NCBI GenBank assembly: GCA_900541675.1
Contig: UQKU01000024.1
Span: 1-36,658 of the forward strand
DNA: 36,658 bases
Direction: 5' to 3'
From: an uncultured Collinsella sp.
GTDB taxonomy: Bacteria > Actinomycetota > Coriobacteriia > Coriobacteriales > Coriobacteriaceae
Below, piece after piece: positions 14,884 to 24,013 of this stretch. The translations under genes and the position numbers were made by a program. The notes under the pieces were generated by a model. The model was not told the DNA's origin, did not search any database, and saw only the letters and a list, made by a program, of their open reading frames with translations. Within the stretch, counting starts at the first letter, position 1. Each line of letters starts with the position of its first letter.

Positions 14884-15567
14884 CTACTTATCGTCGGGCT
14901 CGGTGACGCGCTTGGTAAACGAGAGCTTGGACTCCTTACCGGTCATGAGCTTTTTGATGTTCGCGCGATGGGCCCACACCACGGTGATGCCGATCATCGC
15001 CATGCAAAACTTAAGTCCCAGGCTGCTGTACGGAAGGACCGCGCAGACGGCGACGGGAAGGCCGATGGCCGCGGCAAGCGAGCCCACCGACACAAACTTG
15101 GTGATGGCGACGGCCACGATAAACATGCCCAGCAGCGAAAGTCCGATGGGCCAGTACCAGGCGAGGATAACGCCCAAGCCCACGGCGATACCCTTGCCGC
15201 CATGGAAGTTGAGGTAGGGGGAGAAGATATGGCCCCACACCGCAGCCAGGCAGATGACGCCGAGCATCCAGTCGCCGGGGGCTCCAGGCGCCATGATGCT
15301 CATAGGGAAGCCGTAGCCCACGCCCGCGATGAGCGGACGGGCGATAAGGACGCAGATGGCGCCCTTAAGGCAGTCGAGCAGCAGCGTGAGCGCGGCCACC
15401 TTGGGGCCGGCTACGCGCAGGGCGTTGGTGGTGCCGATATTGCCGGAACCCGCCTTGCGAATGTCGGTGTGGTTGAACACGCGGCCCAGGATCAGGCCAA
15501 ACGGAATCGCTCCGATAAAGAACGAGACCACGACGCAGATGACGGTCAGCAGAATCGGATTATGCAT
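14884..15567 (-). CDS. plsY: Acyl-phosphate:glycerol-3-phosphate acyltransferase
   Basis: 227 residues, an integral membrane enzyme that places the first acyl chain on glycerol-3-phosphate using acyl phosphate. The family motifs are visible: IGAIPFGLILGRVFN, KAGSGNIGTTNALRV (glycerol-3-phosphate binding) and LNFHGGKGIAVGLG. About five membrane segments are present. The C-terminus is a little longer and charged (MTGKESKLSFTKRVTEPDDK). Its ATG overlaps the stop of der by 8 bp and gpsA follows 9 bp behind, so all three should be co-transcribed. Confidence 0.97.
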   Translation of the reverse strand: MHNPILLTVICVVVSFFIGAIPFGLILGRVFNHTDIRKAGSGNIGTTNALRVAGPKVAALTLLLDCLKGAICVLIARPLIAGVGYGFPMSIMAPGAPGDWMLGVICLAAVWGHIFSPYLNFHGGKGIAVGLGVILAWYWPIGLSLLGMFIVAVAITKFVSVGSLAAAIGLPVAVCAVLPYSSLGLKFCMAMIGITVVWAHRANIKKLMTGKESKLSFTKRVTEPDDK

Positions 15568-16894
15568 CCTTTTGCTCCTTCTTCCTAAAGAAGAGTCGAA
15601 TGGGCGTGCCGGAAAAATCGAAGGTCGAGCGCATACGGTTCTCCACGTAGCGCTGGTAGGTGTCGTTGACCAGGTCGCTGTGGTTGACGAAGAACGTAAA
15701 CGTCGGCGGGGTGATGCCCGTCTGGGTCACGTAGTGCATGCGCAGGCGACGCTTACCGTCCACCACGGTGTGGCCGAACTCGCGCAGGTCGGTGAGGAAC
15801 GTGTTGAGGCGCGAGGTGGTGATCTTTTGCGAACGCGTCTTTTCTGCGGCATCGACCATCGCCCAGATCTTCTCGACGCTGCGACCGGTCAGGGCCGAGA
15901 TGCGCAGGTACTGGGCCCAGGGAGCCATGACGCCCAGACGGCGGTCGATGGTCTCCATGCAGGCCTCGCGCTTGCGGTCATCGTCGAGCAGGTCCCACTT
16001 GTTGAGTAGCACCACGATGGCGCAGCCGCGCTCGATGGCGAGGCCCATGACCTTCTGGTCCTGCTCGGTAACGCCCACGGAGGCGTCGACAACGAGCAGC
16101 GCGACGTCGGCACGATCGATGGCGCGCAGGCCGCGGACCATGGAGTAGTACTCAATGTTCTCGTACACGGTGCTCTTCTTGCGAATGCCCGCGGTGTCGA
16201 CCATGCGGTAGTGCTTTCCGTCGCGCTCGACGACGGTATCGATGGCGTCGCGCGTTGTGCCGGCAATGTTCGACACGATGGAGCGATCGGCACCCAGGAT
16301 GCGGTTGAACAATGAGGACTTACCGGCGTTGGGGCGGCCGATGATGGCCACGTTGAGCGCATCGGGGAACTCGTCGGCGACCTCGTCCTCCTCCTCGGGA
16401 AGCAGGGCCACGATGTCGTCGAGCAGGTCGCCCGTGCCGTGGCCGTGCAGGGCCGAGAGCGGCGTGGGCTCGCCGATGCCGAGCGAATAGAACTCCCAGA
16501 TGTTGTCATTCTCGCGATCGGGGTTGTCGAGCTTGTTCACCAGCAGAAAGACCGGCTTGTCGCAACGCTTGAGCATGCGGGCGACCGACTCGTCCTCCTC
16601 GGTGACGCCGGTGCGACCGTCGACCACAAACAGGATAACGGCAGCTTCCTCGGCGGCGGCGAGCGCCTGGTCGCGGATGGACGTGGCAAAGACGTCATCG
16701 CTCTTGAGCGGCTCAATGCCGCCCGTGTCGACGATGGTGAACTCGCGGCCGTTCCAATCGGCCGTGTGGTATGAGCGATCGCGCGTGACGCCGCGGGACT
16801 CATGGACGATGGCGTCCGAGGTCTGGGCCAGGCGGTTAACGAGCGTGGACTTGCCCACGTTGGGGCGTCCGACGACGGCGACGATAGGTTTCAT
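15560..16894 (-). CDS. der: Ribosome-assembly GTPase Der (EngA)
   Basis: 444 residues with two tandem GTPase domains and a KH-like end, as expected for Der, which acts in 50S subunit maturation. The first domain has GRPNVGKSTLVNRL, DTGGIE and NKLD. The second has GRPNAGKSSLFNRIL, DTAGIRKKS and NKWD. The last 120 residues form the KH-like domain and end in a basic stretch (RLFFRKKEQKDA). GGAGAGCAG precedes the ATG. It lies 10 bp behind the DUF512 gene, an arrangement also known from Firmicutes. Confidence 0.97.
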   Translation of the reverse strand: MKPIVAVVGRPNVGKSTLVNRLAQTSDAIVHESRGVTRDRSYHTADWNGREFTIVDTGGIEPLKSDDVFATSIRDQALAAAEEAAVILFVVDGRTGVTEEDESVARMLKRCDKPVFLLVNKLDNPDRENDNIWEFYSLGIGEPTPLSALHGHGTGDLLDDIVALLPEEEDEVADEFPDALNVAIIGRPNAGKSSLFNRILGADRSIVSNIAGTTRDAIDTVVERDGKHYRMVDTAGIRKKSTVYENIEYYSMVRGLRAIDRADVALLVVDASVGVTEQDQKVMGLAIERGCAIVVLLNKWDLLDDDRKREACMETIDRRLGVMAPWAQYLRISALTGRSVEKIWAMVDAAEKTRSQKITTSRLNTFLTDLREFGHTVVDGKRRLRMHYVTQTGITPPTFTFFVNHSDLVNDTYQRYVENRMRSTFDFSGTPIRLFFRKKEQKDA

Positions 16895-16904
16895 CTGCTC
16901 TCCT

Positions 16905-18347
16905 TTAATGGGTAGGGTCAGCGGGGATAGTTGAATTGGCGGGCGTTATGCCAAGGATGTGCTCCAGGGTATCGAGCAGCTCATGCGGCATGGTCGATAC
17001 CACATGAACCTCGGCGCCGCGACCGGTAAGGCTTGCGAGTAATTCGTCACGATGATACTCGTCAAGGGTCATACCGTCGGCGTTGAACATGAGCTTAGGC
17101 ACAAAGAGCATAACCCCCGACAGGTCCTGCGGCAGCTGCTCCAAGATGTCGCAGGCGACGATGAGGCCGGTCACGTCCACGTTGCCGCCAAAGTAACGGT
17201 TTTTGATGACCGTGACGGTACCGGCAAGGCCCTGCGGCGATTCCACAAAACGTGCTACCGTATCGCGCGCGCTGGCGCCCGAGAGGCACAGCAGGCGCTG
17301 GCCACGGGCGGCGATTGCCTCGCGAACGCGGCGCAGGCGCTCGGCATCGGCGGCGAGCACGTTGTCGGTCTCGTCCAGATAGGAGCGGATCATGCCGATG
17401 CCGTCGTAGTACTGCGGGTAGCCGTCGTAAAAGTCGGCCTCGGGCGGCTCGATGCCGGCATCTAGGTAGAACTCGTCGCTCATCTGGAAGGTGTGACGGC
17501 CAAAGCGCTCGAAGGCACGGTCCTGGAAGGGCCGGATCATGGCGATGGTCTCACGCGCCAGCTCGGGCTTGTCGCTGTAGGACCAGCTAAAACGGTTCTG
17601 ATGCTTGGTAAAACCGAGCGGCACAATGCCCAGGCTCGTGATCTGCTCATGCTCCTCGCAGAAGCGCAGGGTTTTTTCCAGCTCCTCGCCGTCGTTCATG
17701 CCGGGACACAGAACAATTTGCGCGTGAATCTCGATGCCGGCGGCCATGATGGCCTCGAGTACGTCCATGCCGCGCTGGGCGTTTCGGCCCATCATGCGGC
17801 GGCGGACGTCGGGGCTTACGGCATGGACCGACACGTTCATGGGGCTCATGTTGCGGTCGATGACGTTTTGCACGTCCTCGTCGGTGAGGTTGGTCAGCGT
17901 GACGAAGTTGCCCTGCAAAAAGCTTAGGCGGTAGTCGTCGTCGCGGATGTAGAGCGTGGAGCGTCCGCCCTTGGGCAGCATCGTCATAAAGCAGAACACG
18001 CAGGCGTTTACGCAGGTGCGCATGCCATCGAAGATGGGGCCATCGAACTCAAGACCCCAGTCCTCGCCGGGAAAGCGATCAAGCTCAACGGGAGTGACGG
18101 TGCCGTCGCGCGGATCGAAAACCTCCAGCTCGACGGTGTCGTCATCTGCCTCCCAGAGCCACACGATCATATCGGTCAGCTGCTCGCCGTTGACCGTGAG
18201 CACGCGCATGCCCGGCTCGATACCCACATCCCATGCGGGCGATTCGGGGCGCACGTTTTTAACGAGCGCGCCCTCACCCGGCTCGGGGTCGCGGCTGCGC
18301 CCGTAATCGGCCACCTCGGCGGCGTATGCGGGTACGGTCTGGTCCAT
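16905..18347 (-). CDS. DUF512 radical-SAM protein with N-terminal PDZ-like domain
   Basis: 480 residues. Residues 20–90 look like a PDZ domain (NVRPESPAWDVGIEPGMRVL). A radical-SAM cluster motif CVNACVFC (C-x3-C-x2-C) follows, then FMTMLPKGGRSTLYIRDDDY. The rest matches DUF512 (long-branch 'YtlR-like' proteins in front of der). The function is unknown, though conserved linkage to der hints at translation or ribosome biology. The start is ATG 18347, 2 bp behind the ispH stop. A longer frame from 18452 would lie wholly within ispH. It is probably translated by coupling. Confidence 0.9.
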   Translation of the reverse strand: MDQTVPAYAAEVADYGRSRDPEPGEGALVKNVRPESPAWDVGIEPGMRVLTVNGEQLTDMIVWLWEADDDTVELEVFDPRDGTVTPVELDRFPGEDWGLEFDGPIFDGMRTCVNACVFCFMTMLPKGGRSTLYIRDDDYRLSFLQGNFVTLTNLTDEDVQNVIDRNMSPMNVSVHAVSPDVRRRMMGRNAQRGMDVLEAIMAAGIEIHAQIVLCPGMNDGEELEKTLRFCEEHEQITSLGIVPLGFTKHQNRFSWSYSDKPELARETIAMIRPFQDRAFERFGRHTFQMSDEFYLDAGIEPPEADFYDGYPQYYDGIGMIRSYLDETDNVLAADAERLRRVREAIAARGQRLLCLSGASARDTVARFVESPQGLAGTVTVIKNRYFGGNVDVTGLIVACDILEQLPQDLSGVMLFVPKLMFNADGMTLDEYHRDELLASLTGRGAEVHVVSTMPHELLDTLEHILGITPANSTIPADPTH

Positions 18348-18349
18348 GA

Positions 18350-19249
18350 TTAGCGGCAAAGCTCCTTGATGCGCTCGACGGCGCGCTCGATGTGTTCTTG
18401 CGGGGTGGAGGCTCCGGCGGTGATGCCGATGTGGCGTGCGTTGACAAACCATGCGGCCTCAAGCTCTGAAGCTTCCTCGATGTGATACGTACGCTCGCAG
18501 GCATGGGCGCAGATCTGCGCCAAGCGGCGGGTGTTGCCCGAGTTCTTGCCGCCTACGACGACCATGCAGTCGCAGCGGTTGGCAAGGGATGCCGCCGCCT
18601 GCTGTCGCTCGCTTGTGGCGGCGCAAATGGTGTTGATCACGCGCAGTTCCTGCACGCGGGGGGTGATGGCAGCCACGACCTCGGCCAAGTTCTGCGCGGT
18701 CTGGGTGGTCTGCACAACGAGGCCCACCTTGCCTTTGAGCGGCAGCGCGTCCGCGTCGGCGGCACAGCTCACGACTTGAGCGTCATCACCGGCGTGGCCC
18801 AGAATGCCCTCGACCTCGGGATGGCCCGGCTCGCCAACGACAATCACGCGATAGCCCTCGCGCACCAGGCGCTCGGCCGCCACATGGACCTTCTTCACGT
18901 AGGGACAGGTGGCGTCGACCACGGTAAGGCCGCGCCCGCGAGCGGCATCGATGACCTGCGGCACCACGCCGTGCGCGCGAATGATCACGGTTCCCGATGC
19001 GGCATCGTCTAGGGTGTCGGCCAGACCGACACCTGCTTCGGCAAGCTCGCGCACCACGATGGGGTTATGGATGAGCGGACCCAGAGTGTGGACCTGAGCG
19101 GTCTCTCCCGCCTGCGGGGCGGCCGCCAGGGCCATATCGAGCGCGCGCTGCACGCCGTAGCAGGTGCCGGCGTGGGCAGCGATCTCGATGGTGGGGGCGT
19201 CGACCTTTCCGGTTACAGCCTCGGCGGTATTCATGACTTCCTCGCTCAT
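18350..19249 (-). CDS. ispH: 4-hydroxy-3-methylbut-2-enyl diphosphate reductase
   Basis: About 299 residues. This is the last step of the MEP isoprenoid pathway, producing IPP and DMAPP with an iron–sulfur cluster. Three cluster cysteines are visible: HAGTCYGVQRAL, VDATCPYVKKVHV and NTICAATSERQ. The substrate-binding histidine motifs RAHGVVPQV and GEPGHPEVEGI are present, as is VVVGGKNSGNTRRL. I chose ATG 19249 (MSEEVMNTAEAV); an internal ATG at 19234 with GAGGAAG upstream is equally possible. The gene overlaps the plsC stop by a few bases at its start, which points to coupling. Confidence 0.95.
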   Translation of the reverse strand: MSEEVMNTAEAVTGKVDAPTIEIAAHAGTCYGVQRALDMALAAAPQAGETAQVHTLGPLIHNPIVVRELAEAGVGLADTLDDAASGTVIIRAHGVVPQVIDAARGRGLTVVDATCPYVKKVHVAAERLVREGYRVIVVGEPGHPEVEGILGHAGDDAQVVSCAADADALPLKGKVGLVVQTTQTAQNLAEVVAAITPRVQELRVINTICAATSERQQAAASLANRCDCMVVVGGKNSGNTRRLAQICAHACERTYHIEEASELEAAWFVNARHIGITAGASTPQEHIERAVERIKELCR

Positions 19250-19251
19250 GG

Positions 19252-19980
19252 CTAGAACCTGCCCGGGTGCTCGGCGCACAGGTCATCGCGCATGGCGTAG
19301 ACGCGACTCATGGCTTCGGACTCAAGCCATGCCAGGCGCTCCTTGCGCTTGAGCTCGGCCGGTGCATCGGATAGCGAGATGGCCTTGCCGGCACGGATCC
19401 AGCACTTTTTGGGGCGCATGAGCTTTTTGCCCGCAGGCGTAATATCGGACCAGCCGCAGATGGCGAGCGGGTTGACGGGTGCCTTGCCCATCTGGGCGAT
19501 GAGCGCAAAGCCGCCGTGGACCTCGGGCTTGATCTCGCGCGAGCGGATGCGCGTGCCCTCGGGGAAGATCAAGACGTCCTCGCCGCGCTGCAGCGCATGC
19601 TGGGCGGCGCGCAGGCACTTCATGTCGGCGGTGCCGCGCTCGACGGGAATACCGCCCACGCGGCTAAAGGCCCAGCGCACGATCTTGGTCTTGGCGAACT
19701 CGGACTTAAAGATGGGGCGGACACGGCGGCCGCCAAAGAACAGTGCCGTCTCCACGGCCAGCAACTCGGCCATCGAGGTGTGGTTGCAGATGACCACGCT
19801 GCCGCGGCCTTCCTGGCGCTCAAACAGCAGGTCGCTGTCCTCGATCTTCCAGCGCCACATGAGCTTGGAGAAGACCCACAGGATGCCCATGACTACGGCG
19901 ACAGTGCCGCGGATGAGCGCCGGGAACTCGGCGTAGGGGGCGTTGTAGTAATCCTCGGGCGTCTGCTTAAACAGGCGCAT
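19252..19980 (-). CDS. plsC: 1-acyl-sn-glycerol-3-phosphate acyltransferase (PlsC family)
   Basis: 242 residues. It should add the second acyl chain to make phosphatidic acid, working after GpsA and PlsY encoded in the same block. A hydrophobic anchor lies near residues 24–44 (LIRGTVAVVMGILWVFSKLM). The acceptor-binding motif FPEGTRIR is perfect. The catalytic block reads NHTSMAELL, so the usual H-x4-D is H-x4-E here, an unusual but conservative change. AGGAGGTAGCCC precedes the ATG. It lies 3 bp behind cmk. Confidence 0.88.
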   Translation of the reverse strand: MRLFKQTPEDYYNAPYAEFPALIRGTVAVVMGILWVFSKLMWRWKIEDSDLLFERQEGRGSVVICNHTSMAELLAVETALFFGGRRVRPIFKSEFAKTKIVRWAFSRVGGIPVERGTADMKCLRAAQHALQRGEDVLIFPEGTRIRSREIKPEVHGGFALIAQMGKAPVNPLAICGWSDITPAGKKLMRPKKCWIRAGKAISLSDAPAELKRKERLAWLESEAMSRVYAMRDDLCAEHPGRF

Positions 19981-19983
19981 GGG

Positions 19984-20670
19984 CTACCTCCTTTGGTTGA
20001 TGAGGTCCTCGATTATCGAGACGACCTCGTCGATGGTGTGGGCGGTGGAGTCGACGTGCACGGCGTCCTTGGCGGGCACGAGCGGCGCGACCTCGCGACT
20101 GCTGTCGAGTTTATCGCGCTGCTTGAGGGCATCGAGGGTCTCGTCGACCTCGGCCTCGAGCTGCTCTTCGGTAAGCGGCTGGGCGTCGTTTTGGTGGCGC
20201 TGCAGCACACGGCGACGGGCACGCTCGCGCGGGTCGGCGGTCAGGAACACCTTGACCTGCGCGTTGGGGAACACGACGGTTCCGATGTCGCGACCCTCGG
20301 CGACGATGTCGCGGTCCTCAGCGGCACGACGCTGGTGGATGAGCATGGCGGCGCGCACGCCCGGGTAGGCCGAGACCTTGGATACGTTGGCGTCGACCTG
20401 CGGGGTGCGGATGGAGGCCGAGGCATCCTTACCGTCGATGGTCAGGCGCGTGTCCTCGCCGGTGCCGTTGGTAAAGCGAATCTCGATCTGCTCGGCGAGG
20501 GCGTCAATGGCCGCCTCGTCGTCCAGGTCGATGCCGCGGTCGAGCGCGGCGAAGGTGACGGCGCGATACATGGCGCCCGTGTCGAGCTTGTTAAAGCCCA
20601 GCTGGTGGGCGATCTCCTTGGCGATAGTGGACTTGCCGGAACCGGCGGGGCCGTCGATGGCGACGATCAT
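19984..20670 (-). CDS. cmk: Cytidylate kinase
   Basis: 228 residues, full length. It phosphorylates CMP and dCMP with ATP, feeding CDP-lipid and nucleic acid synthesis. The P-loop is AIDGPAGSGKSTIA at the very start. The substrate region has LDTGAMYRAVT, and the GRDIGTVVFPNAQVKVFLTA and REVAPL-type blocks match the family. AAAGGAAG precedes the ATG. Cmk, an rluB-like gene and scpAB in this order are common in Gram-positive genomes, and plsC follows after 3 bp. Confidence 0.97.
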   Translation of the reverse strand: MIVAIDGPAGSGKSTIAKEIAHQLGFNKLDTGAMYRAVTFAALDRGIDLDDEAAIDALAEQIEIRFTNGTGEDTRLTIDGKDASASIRTPQVDANVSKVSAYPGVRAAMLIHQRRAAEDRDIVAEGRDIGTVVFPNAQVKVFLTADPRERARRRVLQRHQNDAQPLTEEQLEAEVDETLDALKQRDKLDSSREVAPLVPAKDAVHVDSTAHTIDEVVSIIEDLINQRR

Positions 20671-20736
20671 GCAATGCTTCCTTTCGGTGGTTGACGTGCT
20701 GGTATGGGACGCGGGCGCTGCGGCTTTGCGGGTTGC

Positions 20737-21708
20737 CTAGCTCGTGTAGCGCTCGCGGTAGGTGTTGCGCTTGGGCGCGGAGCCGTGGCTGCCGTGGTGA
20801 CGCGTGCGGCTTGCGGTGTTGGTCGTGGGCGCGGCGCCGCGCTTGGAGCTGGCCTGCTTAGGCGGGATACCGCCGGCCTTGAGGATCTGCACCTCGCGGT
20901 CGGCGAGCTCTCGCCACGAGCCCTTAGCCACGTCCTTGAGCTCCAGGCCGGCAAAGTTACAGCGGTGCAGGCGGATCACCGGATGGTGGATCTTGCTCAG
21001 CATGCGCTTGACCTGGTTCTTGCGGCCTTCGCGGATGATGACCTCCACGGCGGTGGTGCCGGGCTTGACGCCCTGCGGAGCCACGGCCTCGGCCTCGCGC
21101 GCGTTGATGACGCGGCAGATCGCCGGCTGGCACAGGCCGTCGTCGAGCTCGATGCCGCGGCGGAGTGGTTCCAAGTCGCGATCGGTCAGGTGGCCGTCCA
21201 CGAGCGCTTGGTAGGTCTTGTAGACGTGCTTGCTGGGGTGCAGCAGGTCCTGCGACAGGTCGCCGTCGGTGGTAAAGAGCAAAAGGCCCGTGGTGTCGCG
21301 GTCCAGGCGACCCACCGGGAAGAGCCCCGGAAAGCGGTCACGCGGGACCAGATCGGCCACGCAAGGGCGCTCCTGCGGATCGCTCATGGTGGTGAGGTAG
21401 CCGGTCGGCTTGTAGAGCATCAGGTACACGGCGCCCTGATTGAGCTTGACGGGCATGCCGTCGACCTCGATATGGTCGCGGTCCACATCGACCTTGGTGC
21501 CCAACTCGGTCGCGACCTGGCCGTTGACGGTTACGCGGCCGGCGGTCATCAGGTCCTCCGAGCCACGGCGGCTCGCCACGCCCGCGCGAGCCAAAAAGCG
21601 CTGCAGGCGCATGGTGTGCGGGTAGACGGGCTGGGTGTCGCCTACGGGCGCTGCGGTATCCGTGGCGCTTGCGACGCGCGCCTCCCCTGCTTCGTTAGTC
21701 CTCGTCAT
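20737..21708 (-). CDS. Ribosomal large-subunit pseudouridine synthase (RluB/RsuA family)
   Basis: 323 residues. It turns a uridine of ribosomal RNA into pseudouridine. An S4 RNA-binding domain lies near residues 33–80 (MRLQRFLARAGVASRRGSED). The catalytic motif VGRLDRDTTGLLLFT contains the nucleophilic Asp, and IIREGRKNQVKRML and LELKDVAKGSW are typical of the RsuA/RluB/E/F group. The protein has a low-complexity tail of 50–60 residues rich in A, S, T and R (SKRGAAPTTNTASRTRHHGS), common in actinobacterial members. I chose ATG 21708, 14 bp inside scpB, because GGAGG lies 6 bases upstream. Confidence 0.92.
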   Translation of the reverse strand: MTRTNEAGEARVASATDTAAPVGDTQPVYPHTMRLQRFLARAGVASRRGSEDLMTAGRVTVNGQVATELGTKVDVDRDHIEVDGMPVKLNQGAVYLMLYKPTGYLTTMSDPQERPCVADLVPRDRFPGLFPVGRLDRDTTGLLLFTTDGDLSQDLLHPSKHVYKTYQALVDGHLTDRDLEPLRRGIELDDGLCQPAICRVINAREAEAVAPQGVKPGTTAVEVIIREGRKNQVKRMLSKIHHPVIRLHRCNFAGLELKDVAKGSWRELADREVQILKAGGIPPKQASSKRGAAPTTNTASRTRHHGSHGSAPKRNTYRERYTS

Positions 21709-22414
21709 GCATGTCCTCCGAGGTAACACCTGTGGGCAGAAGCTCCTCGCCATCGGTGTCTTCAACATCGGTATCGATCAGTTCGCGCTCTTCGTCCAGG
21801 TCCTCGGCCTGCTCCTCGAGCGTGGACTGAATGCTGCGGCCGCTCAGGCGCTCGCGAATAAACTGGCGCGACTGCTCGTCGGGGGCAAACTGCTCCAGAT
21901 CGGGCAGGTCGCGGGTGGAGCGCAGGCCGAACTTTTCCAAGAAGGCGTTGGTCGTGCCGTAGATGATGGCCTGACCGCGCTCGGGGTCGCGGCCGAGCTC
22001 GCGCACCAGGCCCTTGTCCACGAGCGACGCGATGACGCCGTCGGAGTTGACGCCGCGGATGCCCTTGACCACCTCGCGCGTGACGGGCTGGTGGTAGGCG
22101 ATGACAGCAAGGGTCTCGAGCGCCGCCTGCGACAGCTTTTGCGTGTCCCAGCTCAGCACATAGGCCTCGACCACGTCGTGGTAGGCGGGGTGTGTAAACA
22201 GGCGCCAGCCACCGGCGACCTCGCGCAGCTGAAAGCCGCGATTGGCCTCCTCGTACTCAACCTTGAGCTCAGCCAAAAGCGACGCGCACTCGCCCGGGGC
22301 GATATCCAGCGCTCCTGCCAGCGCGGGTGCGCTCACGGGGTCGCTCGACACCAGTAGCAGCGCCTCGAGGGCGCCTTTGAGGCTGTTTGCCTCCAGCGTG
22401 GAAAGGGTTGACAT
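21695..22414 (-). CDS. scpB: Segregation and condensation protein B
   Basis: 239 residues. ScpB binds ScpA and SMC to form the chromosome-condensing complex. Two winged-helix domains are visible: SLKGALEALLLVSSDPVSAP and onward, then ALETLAVIAYHQPVTREVVK, the family's best-conserved segment, and IYGTTNAFLEKFGLRSTRDL. The C-terminus has an acidic extension (LDEERELIDTDVEDTDGEEL). It follows scpA by 12 bp and overlaps the pseudouridine synthase gene by 14 bp. Confidence 0.96.
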   Translation of the reverse strand: MSTLSTLEANSLKGALEALLLVSSDPVSAPALAGALDIAPGECASLLAELKVEYEEANRGFQLREVAGGWRLFTHPAYHDVVEAYVLSWDTQKLSQAALETLAVIAYHQPVTREVVKGIRGVNSDGVIASLVDKGLVRELGRDPERGQAIIYGTTNAFLEKFGLRSTRDLPDLEQFAPDEQSRQFIRERLSGRSIQSTLEEQAEDLDEERELIDTDVEDTDGEELLPTGVTSEDMHDED

Positions 22415-22426
22415 GGTTGGTCGCTC

Positions 22427-23236
22427 CTATTCGGTGAGCTCGGGGCCCTCGCCGGGCACATATGTCTCGGCGCCCTCGACGCGGTTGATTTGAATGGTTC
22501 CGAAGATCTCGTCCTGGCTCAGCGTGAGCGAGCCGCGCTTGGTGAGCTCGAGCATGGCCAGGAAGGTAACGACGAGCTGCTCGGTGGTGGCGTCGCCGTC
22601 CAAGAGCTCGCGGAAGGTGCAGGTTTGGTGCGTCATGGTAAAGCGGTCGACAGAGGCCACCGTCAGGTCGAGCGGCACGCGATGCGGTGCCACGTGCTCG
22701 GCCTCCAGCAGGAAGGTCTGGCGCTTGCCGTCCAGGTCGGCGCAGATGACGGCGAGGCCGCGCAGGGTAATGCCGGCAAGGTAGTCGGGCATAAGGCCCA
22801 GAAACTCGGGGTCGGGGCCGGCAACACGCGGATGCATGCGGCTCTCGGCCTGCATGCGGGCGCCAAGGGCAGCCGCCGCGCCCTTAAACTGCTTGTAGGC
22901 GATCAGGCGCTGGATCAGGACCTCGCGCAGGGCATCGCCGTCGAGCGCGCTGAGCTCCTCGAGGTCATCGTCGTCCTCGTCATCGTCGTCTGCCTTGCGC
23001 GGGGCCTCCTGGGGCACCAGTGAGGCGGCCTTGATGTCCAAAAGGGTTGCCGCGACCAGCAAAAAGTCGCTCGCCACGTCCAGGTCCAGCGCCTCGATGC
23101 GCTCGGCCTCGGCCAGGTATTGCTCGGCCACCTCGCTGATCGAGATGGCGCCGATATCAACTTTTTGACGGGTTACCAGCTGCAGCAGCAGGTCGAACGG
23201 TCCGCTGTAGACCTGCGTCGACACGCGATACGACAT
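22427..23236 (-). CDS. scpA: Segregation and condensation protein A
   Basis: 269 residues. This is the kleisin subunit of the bacterial SMC complex. The N-terminus YSGPFDLLLQLVTRQKVDIG, then ISISEVAEQYL and LDVASDFLLVAATLLDIKAA, is the SMC-neck-binding part. An acidic stretch (DDDDEDDDDLEE) follows, then a C-terminal winged helix that binds the SMC head (VTFLAMLELTKRGSLTLSQ). AAAGGAGG stands just before the ATG. The upstream gap of 84 bp includes a small hairpin (CGACCGT/ACGGTCG, about 23290–23310) and could hold a promoter. Confidence 0.96.
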   Translation of the reverse strand: MSYRVSTQVYSGPFDLLLQLVTRQKVDIGAISISEVAEQYLAEAERIEALDLDVASDFLLVAATLLDIKAASLVPQEAPRKADDDDEDDDDLEELSALDGDALREVLIQRLIAYKQFKGAAAALGARMQAESRMHPRVAGPDPEFLGLMPDYLAGITLRGLAVICADLDGKRQTFLLEAEHVAPHRVPLDLTVASVDRFTMTHQTCTFRELLDGDATTEQLVVTFLAMLELTKRGSLTLSQDEIFGTIQINRVEGAETYVPGEGPELTE

Positions 23237-23320
23237 CTTCGACCTCCTTTGACGGCGCCTTCGCGGCGCGGTTTGGGTGCATGTTGCGACCGTTTTGCAC
23301 GGTCGACCTGTAAGTTTACC

Positions 23321-24004
23321 TTAGATGCCGGCGATTGCGAAGTTGAGCAGCCACTCGGCCAGCGGATACACGGTAACGTCGAAATACCGTCCAATCACGT
23401 CGATGCCGGTCCACATAGGCAACAGGTACAGCACCAGGATGAGGATGGGCATGGCGTATTGCTGCAGGCGGTAGTAGTTAGAGAGCGCTTTGCCTTTGAG
23501 GAACGGCACGATGATCGACGAGCCGTCGAGTGGCGGAATCGGAATGAGGTTAAAGAACGCGAGCGACAGGTTGACCACAATAAAGGTGGCACCGAAGTTC
23601 ATGATTTGGGAAGCCACAGCAAAGGACATGCTGGTGTAGAGGTTGCCGTATGTCGCGTGCATGAGAGCGGCCGCAAGGCATGCCAGCGCAATGTTCGATG
23701 CGGGGCCGGCCACGCTCACCAGGACCTCGTCGCGCTTGGGGTGCTTGAGGTTGTTGAGATAGACGGGCACGGGCTTGGCGAAGGCGAACACCGGGCCGCC
23801 GGCGGCGAGCATCAGCAGCGGCAAGAGAATGGTGCCAAACGGGTCGATGTGGTTGAGCGGGTTGAGCGAGACGCGGCCGCGCGAACGGGCCGTCTTATCG
23901 CCGAGTGCCCAGGCCGCGGCGGCGTGCGCGCTCTCGTGGATCACGATGCCAACGATGACGGCGACAGCGCTCGCGAGCAGGTTCATAAAGTAGCTGCTGG
24001 ACAT
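23321..24004 (-). CDS. Site-2 protease family (M50) membrane metallopeptidase
   Basis: 227 residues with about five membrane segments. The zinc-binding motif is HESAH in IVGIVIHESAHAAAAWALGD, and the second motif is NLIPIPPLDGSSII (N-x2-P-x-P-x-LDG). This is the short YwhC-like M50 form without a PDZ domain, different from RseP. Substrates are unknown; relatives cut membrane-bound regulators. It is located between a small membrane protein gene (9 bp) and scpA, an arrangement frequent in Gram-positives. Confidence 0.9.
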   Translation of the reverse strand: MSSSYFMNLLASAVAVIVGIVIHESAHAAAAWALGDKTARSRGRVSLNPLNHIDPFGTILLPLLMLAAGGPVFAFAKPVPVYLNNLKHPKRDEVLVSVAGPASNIALACLAAALMHATYGNLYTSMSFAVASQIMNFGATFIVVNLSLAFFNLIPIPPLDGSSIIVPFLKGKALSNYYRLQQYAMPILILVLYLLPMWTGIDVIGRYFDVTVYPLAEWLLNFAIAGI

Positions 24005-24013
24005 GTCGACCCC

